A stretch of 64,000 nucleotides of DNA from Mesorhizobium sp. M2E.F.Ca.ET.219.01.1.1 (GCF_004016445.2 NZ_SADT02000003.1:139231-203230), one strand, 5' to 3'; counted from the stretch's first letter, positions 41,901 to 50,003 are shown. The notes: generated by a model not told the origin, from the letters alone. Made by a program: numbers and translations.

Positions 41901-42158
41901 GTGGCAAGCGAAGCGGAAGAGCTGGAGGCGGAAGCCGCCGAACAATGGCAGCTGGTCAACACGCCGCTCGGCGAGATGTGGTCCGGCCGCACCCGCTACG
42001 CGGCGGCCATGTTCTTCTTCAAGCGCGGCGAGATGAACGCCGAGACGCTGGAAGTCTACCGCATCTGCGCCCGGCTCGATCATGAAGATCCCTTGCCGAT
42101 CATCCGCGACCGCGGCGTCGGCAAGGAATGGCTGAAGCGGATGGGCTACGCGCAGTAG
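41901..42158 (+). CDS. 85-residue conserved-looking protein of unknown function
   Basis: It starts at GTG 41901, two bases after the GcvT-like stop, and ends eight bases before the convergent dipeptidase stop. The N-terminus is acidic (EAEELEAEAAEQWQLVNTPL), followed by MWSGRTRYAAAMFFFKRGEM, a helical VYRICARLDHEDPLPII and VGKEWLKRMGYAQ. No membrane helix and no cysteines in a metal pattern. Tight packing suggests a small subunit or accessory factor of the GcvT-like or FAD proteins. I do not recognise the family. Confidence 0.6.
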   Translation: MASEAEELEAEAAEQWQLVNTPLGEMWSGRTRYAAAMFFFKRGEMNAETLEVYRICARLDHEDPLPIIRDRGVGKEWLKRMGYAQ

Positions 42159-42164
42159 GCGCGC

Positions 42165-43235
42165 TTACCCGATCGTCCTTTCCAGCACGCTCAACCAGTT
42201 CCGATAAGCGATCTTCTCGATCAGCGCGCGGCCGAAACCGCGCGCGGCGAGCGCGTCGATGAGCTTGGGCAGGCCGGCGACGTCGCCGATGGGGGCCGGG
42301 ATCATGGCGCCGTCGAAATCGGAGCCGAGGCCGACGCCGTCCTCACCCAGCGCCTGCAAGAGCGAGTCGATATGGCGCACCATGATGTCGATGCTGGTGT
42401 CGGCATTCATCCTTCCGTCCTCGCGCAGGAAGCCGGTGGCGAAGTTCAGGCCCACCATGCCGCCCGATGCGCGGATCGCGCCGAGCTGCCAGTCGGTCAG
42501 GTTGCGCGAATGGCCGCAGATCGCATGCACGTTGGAATGGGTGGCAACCAGCGGCGCGTCGCTCAAGCCCGCCACGTCGCGAAACCCCTTCTCGTTGAGA
42601 TGTGACAGGTCGATCATGATCCTGAGCTTGTTGCACGCCTTGACCAGCGCCTTGCCGGCATCGGTGAGGCCGGGTCCGGTGTCGGGCGATGAAGGAAAGC
42701 GGAACGGCACGCCGTTGCCGAAAGCATTCGGCCGGCTCCAGACGATGCCCAGCGAGCGCAGGCCGGCGGCGTGCAGCACGTCGAGCATGGCAAGCCCCGG
42801 ATCGATCGCCTCGACGCCTTCGATGTGGAACACGGCCGCGACCGAGCCTTTCGCCATGGCGGCGCGAACATCGCCGGCGCTGCGGCAGACGGTCAGCGCG
42901 CCGGCGCGCTCCAACCGGAACAGGATCGAAGCCATGCCGATGGTGGAGGTGATCGCTTCCGCCTGCGGCAGCTCGGGCGGCAACGGCTCGTTGTCGCTCG
43001 GCGCCGGCGGCACGGCGCTGCGTTTCGACTTCTCGACCGGCGGCGGAAAGATCGCGAACATGCCGCCGGCAAAGCCGCCCTTCCTGGCGCGCGGCAGGTC
43101 GATATGGCCGCCCGGCGTCCCTTCGATGAACAGTTTTTCGACATCGGCTTCCTTCGACTGGTAGAGCCGAAGCAGCGTGTCGTTATGTCCGTCGAAAACG
43201 GGGATCAGGTCGGTATCGGTCATCAGGGGAGCCAT
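42165..43235 (-). CDS. Membrane dipeptidase (peptidase M19, renal dipeptidase family)
   Basis: A 356-residue zinc hydrolase. The HxD ligand pair is in PVFDGHNDTLLRLY, the bridging glutamate in FHIEGVEAIDPGLAML, and later histidines in IDLSHLNEKGF and ATHSNVHAICGHSRNLTD, the last a family hallmark. VGLGSDFDGAMIP also matches. ATG 43235 and ATG 43223 are both possible starts. In Pseudomonas, as I recall, an M19 dipeptidase gene lies beside dimethylglycine catabolic genes, so its place beside this amine cluster may be meaningful, but it has no operator and is transcribed convergently. Confidence 0.9.
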   Translation of the reverse strand: MAPLMTDTDLIPVFDGHNDTLLRLYQSKEADVEKLFIEGTPGGHIDLPRARKGGFAGGMFAIFPPPVEKSKRSAVPPAPSDNEPLPPELPQAEAITSTIGMASILFRLERAGALTVCRSAGDVRAAMAKGSVAAVFHIEGVEAIDPGLAMLDVLHAAGLRSLGIVWSRPNAFGNGVPFRFPSSPDTGPGLTDAGKALVKACNKLRIMIDLSHLNEKGFRDVAGLSDAPLVATHSNVHAICGHSRNLTDWQLGAIRASGGMVGLNFATGFLREDGRMNADTSIDIMVRHIDSLLQALGEDGVGLGSDFDGAMIPAPIGDVAGLPKLIDALAARGFGRALIEKIAYRNWLSVLERTIG

Positions 43236-43326
43236 TCAAATCAGTGACGGGCGGGACGTTCGTCCGAGCGAACCGTCAACTTAGGCAAGATGACCGGGCG
43301 GTGCAAATGCGAAGGCTGGCTCTTTT

Positions 43327-43462
43327 CCTTCTCCCCCTGTGGGAACTGAGGAACTGGGGAACTGAGGAATTGAAGAAGCGACGTCACGTCGGACGCTGAG
43401 CTTTTCTAAAATTCCCCAGTTCTTCAGTTCTTCAATTCCTCAGTTCCCGCATGGGGAGAAGG
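43327..43462. repeat. Hairpin with short tandem repeat arms, locus B
   Basis: Left arm: CCTTCTCCCCCTGTGGGAAC followed by repeats of GAACTGAG/GAACTGGG. Right arm: the inverse, with CAGTTCTTCAGTTCTTCAAT and then CTCAGTTCCCGCATGGGGAG. The arms are about 50 bases and imperfect, with a loop of about 33 bases. It lies between the acetyltransferase and dipeptidase genes (both minus). The outer ends resemble the RIME-like element at 27.3-27.6 kb. Confidence 0.72.
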
Positions 43463-43474
43463 GAGAGGCCGCGC

Positions 43475-43774
43475 TCACTGTTTCAGCACATCCGCCCATT
43501 CCGGATGGCGGCGGAACTGGGCGTTGGCGAAGGGGCAGAGCGGGATGATCTTCTTGCCGGCGGCGCGCGCGTCCTCGACGGCGCGGGTGACGAGCCGAAG
43601 CCCGGCGCCCTGGCCGCGAAACACGTCAGGCACCTCGGTGTGATCGATGATGAGCTGGTGCTCGCCGATCTTGGTGAAGGTCATCTCGGCCTCGGCGCCG
43701 CCGGGGCCGCGCAGCACATAGCGCCCCTTGGAACCGCGGTCTTCCAGTTCGATCTCGGGCAATTGGTCAGCCAT
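43475..43774 (-). CDS. Small GNAT-like N-acetyltransferase (YjdJ type)
   Basis: A 99-residue protein with the compact single-domain GNAT layout: EIELEDRGSKGRYVLRGPGG, MTFTKIGEHQLIIDHTEVPD, the acetyl-CoA loop VFRGQGAGLRLVTRAVEDAR and IPLCPFANAQFRRHPEWADV. ATG 43774 has a clear AAGGAGA; the longer frame is rejected. Its start overlaps the hydrolase stop by eight bases, so it is the third gene of the 45341-43475 operon. The acceptor is unknown. Confidence 0.85.
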   Translation of the reverse strand: MADQLPEIELEDRGSKGRYVLRGPGGAEAEMTFTKIGEHQLIIDHTEVPDVFRGQGAGLRLVTRAVEDARAAGKKIIPLCPFANAQFRRHPEWADVLKQ

Positions 43775-44405
43775 TTCGCTTGTCTCCTTCGACAGCCGGC
43801 GCCGGCGCAAAGAGCCGCCGCGCCGCTTCGATTTCATTCGGCCGAACCTCATGCCCGCCGTCGTGCCATTCCACTGTGACATCGGCGCCGTCGGCGCGCA
43901 AATAGGCCTCCAGCCGCGACGTCAAATTGGGCGGGCAGATCGGATCGCGCCTGCCGGCCGTGATCAGGATATGGCGACCGGCAAGGCTGCCCTGGACACG
44001 AGGCTCGAACGGGATCAGCGGATGCATCAGCGCCGCGGCGTCGAACAGGCCGGGCTCGGCGAACACCACCGAAGCCAGGATGTTGGCGCCATTGGAGTAG
44101 CCGAGGCCGAACACCGCCGAAGGCTTTGCCGCCTCGACATGCGCCTTGACGAAGCCCGCCATCTTCGCTGTCGCGCGCGCCAGGTCGTCCATGTCGTAGA
44201 CGCCCTCGCCGGTGCGGCGGAAGAAACGGGCAGCGCCATGCTCCGATACGTCGCCGCGCGGCGAGATGATCGTCGCCGAAGGCACAAGCTCGCGGCCGAA
44301 GCCGAGAAGCTGGTTCTCGTCCGCGCCGGTGCCGTGGAAGACGAAGAGCAGCGGGCTGCCCGGCGAACCGGGCAGCATTTTGTGGATGTAAGCGTCCTTG
44401 CTCAT
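43767..44405 (-). CDS. Alpha/beta hydrolase, phospholipase/carboxylesterase (MhqD-like)
   Basis: A 212-residue esterase. PLLFVFHGTGADENQLLGFG holds the oxyanion region, GLGYSNGANILASVVF the nucleophile elbow (GYSNG), GRRDPICP the aspartate and WHDGGHEV the histidine. It lies three bases after the ring-cleaving-type dioxygenase gene, the same pairing as mhqO/mhqD in quinone and electrophile resistance operons of other bacteria. The symbol is withheld because that role is by analogy. Confidence 0.88.
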   Translation of the reverse strand: MSKDAYIHKMLPGSPGSPLLFVFHGTGADENQLLGFGRELVPSATIISPRGDVSEHGAARFFRRTGEGVYDMDDLARATAKMAGFVKAHVEAAKPSAVFGLGYSNGANILASVVFAEPGLFDAAALMHPLIPFEPRVQGSLAGRHILITAGRRDPICPPNLTSRLEAYLRADGADVTVEWHDGGHEVRPNEIEAARRLFAPAPAVEGDKRNG

Positions 44406-44408
44406 GGC

Positions 44409-45341
44409 TCAGTCTTCCAACTTCTGCAGGTGTTCTTCGAGATAGGGCCTCAGATGCTGATGCTGCGACGGCAGCTTCAGCGCCTCGCCAAGATGCGCGG
44501 TGTCCTCGTCGCGGTCGAAGCCCGGCTCATTGGTGGCCACCTCGAACAGCACGCCGCCCGGCGTGCGGAAATAGATCGCCCAGAAATAGTCGCGATCGAT
44601 GACCGGTGTCACGCCGTAGCCGGTGTCGACCAGCGCCTTGCGCACCTCGAGCTGCTTGGCGCGATCCTCGACCGCGAAGGCGACGTGGTGCACCGAGCCG
44701 GCGCCGAGATTGGCAAAGCCTGCGCCCGGCAGCGATTCGATGTCGACGACATCGGCGCCATTGCCGTTCTTGATCGCCAGCCGGCGGACGTTGCCGGACT
44801 TGTCGACCTCCTCATAGCCCATGAACTTCAAGAGCTCCTCGGTGGCGCCGCCATCCTTCAGCCGGAGCGAGACCGAGTGAAAGCCGCGGATCGCCTCGTC
44901 GGAGGGAACGCCGCCCTTGACCCAGGGCGCTCTGCTGTCGGCCTTGTCCTCGACGAGGGCAAAACTGTCGCCGTCCGGACCGGTAAAGGTGAGCCGCTTT
45001 TCGCCGAAGCTTTCGGTGCGGGCGACATTGCCGACGCCCTCATCGGCGAAGCGCTTTTCCCAATAGGCGAGCGTGCCTTCGGGCACCGAGAACACCGTCG
45101 TGCCGACCTCGCCCACGCCGTGCCGGCCCTTGCCGATATCGGGGAACGGGAAATAGGTCATCACCGAACCCGGCGTGCCGACCTCGTCGGCATAGTAGAG
45201 GTGGTAGACATCCGGCGCGTCGAAATTGACGGTCTTCTTCACCCGGCGCAGGCCGAGCTTTTTCGTGAAGAACTCATTGTTGCGGCGTGCATCGCTCGCC
45301 ATCGAGGTGACGTGATGCAGGCCCTGGATCTGGTTGAGCAT
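44409..45341 (-). CDS. VOC family ring-cleaving dioxygenase-like protein (MhqO-like)
   Basis: A 310-residue protein with two vicinal-oxygen-chelate modules. Metal ligands are suggested by QGLHHVTSMASDARRNNEFF, GSVHHVAFAVEDRAKQLEVR and the glutamate of GGVLFEVATNEPGF; FYTKKLGLR-like FFTKKLGLRRVKKTVNFDAP and YHLYYADEVGTPGSVMTYFP are typical of the MhqO/YkcA group. ATG 45341 has AAGGAG upstream. First gene of the operon. Members are annotated as hydroquinone-type extradiol dioxygenases or glyoxalase relatives and are induced by quinones in bacilli. No regulator gene is adjacent. Confidence 0.88.
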   Translation of the reverse strand: MLNQIQGLHHVTSMASDARRNNEFFTKKLGLRRVKKTVNFDAPDVYHLYYADEVGTPGSVMTYFPFPDIGKGRHGVGEVGTTVFSVPEGTLAYWEKRFADEGVGNVARTESFGEKRLTFTGPDGDSFALVEDKADSRAPWVKGGVPSDEAIRGFHSVSLRLKDGGATEELLKFMGYEEVDKSGNVRRLAIKNGNGADVVDIESLPGAGFANLGAGSVHHVAFAVEDRAKQLEVRKALVDTGYGVTPVIDRDYFWAIYFRTPGGVLFEVATNEPGFDRDEDTAHLGEALKLPSQHQHLRPYLEEHLQKLED

Positions 45342-45552
45342 GATCGCTCCTTCCTTTGTTCTTGCGCGGCCCTCGCCGCTGTCCACGCCAATATGAGGAT
45401 AGGCGGGCCAGCGGCAAAGCGGTCAAACACAGAATGGACTGTGTCATAAAAGTGAACGACTGTTCGAAATATGTTCACCAATCTATCACTGTCGCTGGCT
45501 TGCGCCGCCGATGATTTCCGTTCCATCTGAGCGCTTCCACAAGGAGACGATC

Positions 45553-47115
45553 TTGGACCACCAGCCTCGACGCCCGAATGTTCTCCTCATCACCTGCGAC
45601 CAATGGCGTGGCGATTGCCTGTCGGCGGCCGGCCATCCGGTGGTGAGGACGCCGAATGCGGATGCGCTCGCCGCCGAGGGCGTGCTCTTCCGCCGACATT
45701 ATGGCGGGGCAGCGCCTTGCTCTCCAGCCCGCGCCTGTCTCTATACCGGCCTCTACCAGATGAACAATCGCGTCTGCCGCAACGGCACGCCGCTCGACGC
45801 GCGCCATGGCAACATCGCGCTTTCGGCGCGCGCCGCGGGCTACGATCCAACCCTGTTCGGCTACACCGATGTCTCCCTCGACCCCCGCCAGCTTGCGGCG
45901 GGGGATCCGCGCCTGCGCAGTTATGAAGGCGTGCTGCCCGGCTTCACCGTGCGGCAGGCCCTGCCCGAGCATCAGAAGCAGTGGCTGTCATGGCTGCGCG
46001 CGCAAGGCATAGACACAAGCGCCGGAAGCCCCGGCATCCACCGTCCGGCCGAAGGGCAGCCGGAACGCGACGTCACCAACGCGCCGCCGGTCTATTCGAA
46101 GGACCAGACGCCGAGCGCCTTCCTGGCCGGCGAATTCATCCGCTGGCTTGGCGAGCAGGAGAAGCGCGCGCCATGGTTCGCGCATATCTCCTTCATCAGC
46201 CCGCACCCGCCTTTCATCGTGCCGGAGCCCTACAACACCATGTATGATCCGGCCCAAGGTCCTGCCTTCAAGCGCGCGGCAAACCCCCAAGCTGAAGCCG
46301 CGAGCCACCCCTACCTCGCCTACGATCTCGCCCTCCAGAAAAGAACGAAATTCATTCCGGGCATGGAGGGTAACGTGCCGGACTGGAGCGAGGAGAATTT
46401 TCGCCGCATCCGCGCGATCTATTACGGCATGATTTCGGAGATCGACGCGCAGCTCGGCCGCCTCTGGCAGGCGATCAAGTCGGTGGGCGCCTGGGACGAC
46501 ACCGTCATCGTGCTGACCTCCGACCACGCCGAGATGATGGGCGACCATTTCATGCTCGGCAAAGGCGGCTTCTTCGATGGCAGCTACCACATTCCGTTGA
46601 TCGTCCGCGACCCGCGCCGGAGCGCCGCGGCCGGTTCATCCGTGGATCATTTCACCGAAGCCGTCGACGTATTTCCCACCTTGCTCGACCTGATCGGCGC
46701 CGCGCCGCAGCGCCATCTCGACGGCTGCTCGCTTACGCCGTGGCTTGACGGCGACCGGCCCGGAAACTGGCGCAACGCCGCGCATTGGGAGTTCGACTTC
46801 CGCACTGTCGCGGAAGGCGAAGCCGAACGCCATTTCGGTATGGAATCGCGCGACTGCAACCTCGCCGTCATCCGCTCGGCCGACTTCAAATATGTCCATT
46901 TCGGTGGCGGCCTGCCGCCGCTTCTGTTCGACCTGTCGAAAGACCTGGGAGAACTGAACAACGTGGCGAACGACCAAGCCTATCTGCCGGTACGGCTGGC
47001 GTTCGCGGAGAAGATGCTCGCCTGGCGCGCCGCTCACCTCGATCAGTCGCTGGCGCTGGCGGAGCTGACGGACGATGGCGTGGCTGGATACGTTGCCAAG
47101 GCAGTAGGGCAGTAA
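45553..47115 (+). CDS. Sulfatase/phosphonate monoester hydrolase family enzyme
   Basis: A 520-residue alkaline-phosphatase-superfamily hydrolase. The formylglycine site is C56 in GGAAPCSPARACLYTGLYQM (CxPxR), the first metal ligand lies in NVLLITCDQWRGDCL, and later ligands in VIVLTSDHAEMMGDHFMLGK. The start is a TTG at 45553, chosen because AAGGAGACGATC precedes it, whereas ATG 45511 has no ribosome site. It has no signal peptide, so it acts in the cytoplasm, which fits phosphonate or phosphodiester monoester hydrolases of rhizobia better than secreted arylsulfatases. Its last codons and stop lie in the hairpin repeat that follows. Confidence 0.88.
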   Translation: MDHQPRRPNVLLITCDQWRGDCLSAAGHPVVRTPNADALAAEGVLFRRHYGGAAPCSPARACLYTGLYQMNNRVCRNGTPLDARHGNIALSARAAGYDPTLFGYTDVSLDPRQLAAGDPRLRSYEGVLPGFTVRQALPEHQKQWLSWLRAQGIDTSAGSPGIHRPAEGQPERDVTNAPPVYSKDQTPSAFLAGEFIRWLGEQEKRAPWFAHISFISPHPPFIVPEPYNTMYDPAQGPAFKRAANPQAEAASHPYLAYDLALQKRTKFIPGMEGNVPDWSEENFRRIRAIYYGMISEIDAQLGRLWQAIKSVGAWDDTVIVLTSDHAEMMGDHFMLGKGGFFDGSYHIPLIVRDPRRSAAAGSSVDHFTEAVDVFPTLLDLIGAAPQRHLDGCSLTPWLDGDRPGNWRNAAHWEFDFRTVAEGEAERHFGMESRDCNLAVIRSADFKYVHFGGGLPPLLFDLSKDLGELNNVANDQAYLPVRLAFAEKMLAWRAAHLDQSLALAELTDDGVAGYVAKAVGQ

Positions 47116-47187
47116 GGCAATAGGGCAGTATGGGAACCGCTACCTACTGCCCTACTGCCCTACTGCCCTACTGCCCTATTCCCTTAC
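47098..47187. repeat. Hairpin with short tandem repeat arms, locus C
   Basis: The left arm is built of GGGCAGTA-type units (AAGGCAGTAGGGCAGTAAGG, then CAATAGGGCAGTA), the right arm of CTACTGCC units repeated four times and ending CTATTCCCTTA. The arms pair over about 35 bases. It spans the end of the sulfatase gene, giving its final AVGQ codons and TAA, and the TAA of the convergent PRC-barrel gene. Confidence 0.8.
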
Positions 47188-48548
47188 TTCAACATCATCC
47201 GCTGCTGGTCGCGATTGGCGGCATAACTGCTCTTGTCATAGGCCGTCTGCGCCTGCAGCTGTTCCTTGGTGAAGTTGGTGTAGAGGTATTTGTTGCCGTT
47301 CTTGTCGGTCATGAATTTGAGCTTGTCCATGCCGACCGCCACTTCCTTGGCGCCGATGCCGAGGAAACCGCCGACGTTGACGATCACCGCGTCCGGCTTT
47401 TTGTCGGGCGTCAGCACGACATCGCCGATGGTACCGATCTTGGCGTCGTTGGCGCCATAGACCGTCGTCCCCTTAAGATCGTCGACCCTGATATTGCCCA
47501 TGGGCATTTCCGTCAGCGTCGACTTGTCGATCGAAGCGGTCTTGGTCGCGTCTGTAGCAGCAGCGCCGGTATCGGCCGGCTTGTTTTCAGCCGTGCTCTG
47601 GGCCGGCGGCGTCGCAGGCTTGGTCTCCGCGGTCGACTTGGCAGGCTCTGCTGGCTTGGCCCCCTTGTCGGAGGTCGTGTCCGAAGACACCACCGCAGGC
47701 GTGGTCGCTGCAGGAGCGTTGTTCGCGGCCGCCGTCGTGGCCGGTGCCGGATCATAGGCCTTGCGGTCGAAGTCCGGCTGGGCCTGAAGCTGCTCCTTCG
47801 TCGTCTCGGCCACCAGCCAGCGATCACCGTTCTTCTCGGCCCACTTGGCCTTGTCGAAGTCATAGGTGACGTTCTTCGTGCCGATGCCGAGGAAGCCGCC
47901 GACACCGATCACCAGCGAGTCCGCCTTGCCGTCCTTGGCAAGCACGATGTCCTTCACGTCGCCGATCTTCTGGGCATCGTCCGCGGTGCCATTATAGACC
48001 GACTCGCCCATGATGTTGGAGGCAAGGTTGCCCTCGGCCTTCTTCACCGGCTCGGCCGGTGCGGCCGCCGGAGCCTGGGCTGTCGTCGTGTTGTTGGCAG
48101 GCTGCGTTGTATTGGCCGACTGCGCCGGGGCCGGGTCATAAGGCTTGCGGTCGAAGGCCGGCAGGGCGTTCAGCTCATCCTTGGTCGACTTAGCGACCAG
48201 CCAGCGGTCGCCGTTCTTTTCGGCCCATTCCAGCTTCGCGTAGTCGAAGGCGACGTCCTTTTTGCCGACGCCGAGAAAACCGCCAACCCCGATGATGGCG
48301 GATTTGGCCTTGCCGCCGGAATCGAAGACGACGTCATCGACCTTGCCGATGTTCTGGGCATCGTCACCAGTGCCATTATAGACGGACTCGCCGATGATGT
48401 TGGACATCAGCGCGCCGTCGGCGCGCGGCACCGGAGCCGTGTTTTGGGTCGCTGGGGTCTGTTGCGCCGGCGCGGGCGCCGTCTGCGCATAAGCGCCGGT
48501 TGCGAGCAGTGTAGCGATCGCGGTGGTTGCAAAAAGAGTGCGGATCAT
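47184..48548 (-). CDS. Exported protein with three PRC-barrel domains
   Basis: A 454-residue protein with a cleavable signal (MIRTLFATTAIATLLATGAY) and three PRC-barrel repeats at about residues 45-135, 172-262 and 347-450. Each carries a VYNGTGDDAQNIGKVDDVVF-like strand pair and IIGVGGFLGVGKKDVAFDY; the third starts RVDDLKGTTVYGANDAKIGT. Ala/Pro/Thr-rich linkers separate them. Repeats 1 and 2 are much closer to each other than to 3. An EcfG promoter 92 bases upstream puts it in the general stress response. It probably acts in the periplasm; the role is unknown. Confidence 0.88.
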   Translation of the reverse strand: MIRTLFATTAIATLLATGAYAQTAPAPAQQTPATQNTAPVPRADGALMSNIIGESVYNGTGDDAQNIGKVDDVVFDSGGKAKSAIIGVGGFLGVGKKDVAFDYAKLEWAEKNGDRWLVAKSTKDELNALPAFDRKPYDPAPAQSANTTQPANNTTTAQAPAAAPAEPVKKAEGNLASNIMGESVYNGTADDAQKIGDVKDIVLAKDGKADSLVIGVGGFLGIGTKNVTYDFDKAKWAEKNGDRWLVAETTKEQLQAQPDFDRKAYDPAPATTAAANNAPAATTPAVVSSDTTSDKGAKPAEPAKSTAETKPATPPAQSTAENKPADTGAAATDATKTASIDKSTLTEMPMGNIRVDDLKGTTVYGANDAKIGTIGDVVLTPDKKPDAVIVNVGGFLGIGAKEVAVGMDKLKFMTDKNGNKYLYTNFTKEQLQAQTAYDKSSYAANRDQQRMMLK

Positions 48549-48639
48549 GATGGTCTCTCCTCGTGCCTGATTTGTGCATGGCGGTCACGCGGCCAGCCGC
48601 TGAACGGCGGGCCGGGAGCGGCAGTGTCTACAGGTTCAC

Positions 48640-48664
48640 AACGTCGTGACCGAGGTGTTGTTCC
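48640..48664 (-). promoter_or_regulatory. EcfG promoter of the PRC-barrel gene
   Basis: On the minus strand GGAAC (48664-48660), a 16-base spacer and CGTT (48643-48640), the EcfG consensus. Confidence 0.85.
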
Positions 48665-48708
48665 AACCACGACCCCGTCCACCAGCCTCTGGGTTGCTAA
48701 AGCTCCGT

Positions 48709-48734
48709 GGAACCTTTGCGGCCGCATCCTCGTT
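48709..48734 (+). promoter_or_regulatory. EcfG promoter of the lipid kinase gene
   Basis: GGAAC (48709-48713), a 17-base spacer and CGTT (48731-48734), 60 bases before the start codon at 48794. Confidence 0.82.
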
Positions 48735-48793
48735 CCAGCCTGCGGCTGAGGGGCCAGGCGGCTCAAGCCGCCTGAAGGGAATACGGAGTTGGT

Positions 48794-49714
48794 ATGCGGT
48801 TTGCTGCGGTGCTTAATCGGGACGGCGGCACGCTCCGCACCGTCGACATGGAAGCTTTTTCCGGACAGTTACGTCAGACGCTTGAAGCGGCGGGACATTC
48901 GGTCGAGATCGACATCGTTGCCGGCCGGGATGTCGCTACCGCGCTGGCGAAGGCCATCGCCAGGCGCAACATCGACGTAGTCCTTGCCGGTGGCGGCGAC
49001 GGCACGATCTCGACCGCGGCGTCCCTTCTCATGAACAAGAAGAAGGCGCTGGCCATCTTACCTGCAGGGACAATGAACCTCTTCGCGCGGGGCCTGGGCA
49101 TTCCGCAGACATTGGAGGCAGCGCTGCAGTCCTTTGCCGATGGCGAGGTGATCGCCGTCGACATGGCGAGCGCCAATGGCCAGCCTTTCGTGCATCAGTT
49201 CTCGGTCGGCATGCATGCCAAAATGGTCCAGCTGCGCGAGAAAATGGATTTCGGCTCGCGCCTTGGAAAGATGCAGGCCTCCGTGCGCGCCGCCTGGGCG
49301 GCGATCAAGAATCCACCGGCGCTGAAAGTCAGCCTGAGCATTGGCAAGGCCGAGATCGTGACGCGCACGACGGGCATCGGCATCTCCAACAATCTGTTCG
49401 GGGAAGGCCACCTGCCCTATGCGGACAATCCGGCCGGCGGCGTGCTCGGCATCTATGTCAGCATCGCGCGCCGACGTCACCATTTGGCAAAGCTGCTGCT
49501 CGACATGCTGCGCGGCCGGCTGCGGCAGAGCGCGCATGTGGAAGTTCATCAGGCCCGCATGGTTGTCCTGAAGGTCCTCTCGCCCGCCAGGAAATTCAGC
49601 GCCGTCCTCGACGGCGAACTGATCAGGCTCGAGCGCGAAACCACGATCGAAATCCACCCCGGCGCGTTGAAAGTGCTGGTTCCGTCAAGCGGCGTCAACG
49701 CAAAGGCAGCTTGA
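48794..49714 (+). CDS. Diacylglycerol/lipid kinase family protein (YegS/BmrU-like)
   Basis: A 306-residue kinase: nucleotide-binding LAGGGDGTISTAASLLMNKK, AILPAGTMNLFARGLGIPQT and the C-terminal VLDGELIRLERETTIEIHPG are the DAGK catalytic-domain signatures. The N-terminus (FAAVLNRDGGTLRT) matches the usual beginning. It would phosphorylate diacylglycerol or a related lipid at the inner membrane. A perfect EcfG-type promoter lies upstream, arranged back to back with that of the PRC-barrel gene. Confidence 0.9.
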   Translation: MRFAAVLNRDGGTLRTVDMEAFSGQLRQTLEAAGHSVEIDIVAGRDVATALAKAIARRNIDVVLAGGGDGTISTAASLLMNKKKALAILPAGTMNLFARGLGIPQTLEAALQSFADGEVIAVDMASANGQPFVHQFSVGMHAKMVQLREKMDFGSRLGKMQASVRAAWAAIKNPPALKVSLSIGKAEIVTRTTGIGISNNLFGEGHLPYADNPAGGVLGIYVSIARRRHHLAKLLLDMLRGRLRQSAHVEVHQARMVVLKVLSPARKFSAVLDGELIRLERETTIEIHPGALKVLVPSSGVNAKAA

Positions 49715-49727
49715 AGACAGCGCTGCT

Positions 49728-49949
49728 TCAGGGTTTCGCGGTCGGCTGGCCTGGAGCAGTGCCCTGCTCGGTGCCGGGCGGCTGCGGGACATGCTGCTCG
49801 CCGGAAGTCGGCGACTTTATCAATTCCCCGTAAATCTCCACCGCGCCCCACGCAATGAAGGCCAGCAACAGGCCGGCTATGAGAATCCTTAAGGCGTGCC
49901 AGCCCCAGTGTCCCTGCCGGGCTTTGTCTTCAGGAACGATCTTGGTCAT
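49728..49949 (-). CDS. Small single-pass membrane protein
   Basis: A 73-residue protein: a charged N-terminus (MTKIVPEDKARQGHWGWHAL), one membrane helix (RILIAGLLLAFIAWGAVEIY) and a proline/glycine-rich tail. ATG 49949 has GGAGG upstream, and the EcfG promoter at 50004-50028 would be inside the longer reading frame, so the short start is right. It ends 14 bases before the convergent lipid kinase stop. Unknown function; probably a general stress protein. Confidence 0.7.
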   Translation of the reverse strand: MTKIVPEDKARQGHWGWHALRILIAGLLLAFIAWGAVEIYGELIKSPTSGEQHVPQPPGTEQGTAPGQPTAKP

Positions 49950-50003
49950 GATTGGCCTCCATGTTGCGTGGCGGCGGGCATCTCGGGCGCGGCACGATCG
50001 GGT

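Noticed and set aside
19511..47187. CRISPR array, considered for the three tandem-repeat hairpins
   Set aside because: The units are 7-8 bases, have no unique spacers of constant length, are arranged as inverted arms, and no cas genes are near.
47130..48749. A 539-codon plus-strand frame over the PRC-barrel gene
   Set aside because: It is antisense to a protein with a signal peptide, three domains and an EcfG promoter. Its own sequence is a repetitive Val/Gly/Arg shadow of the PRC repeats.
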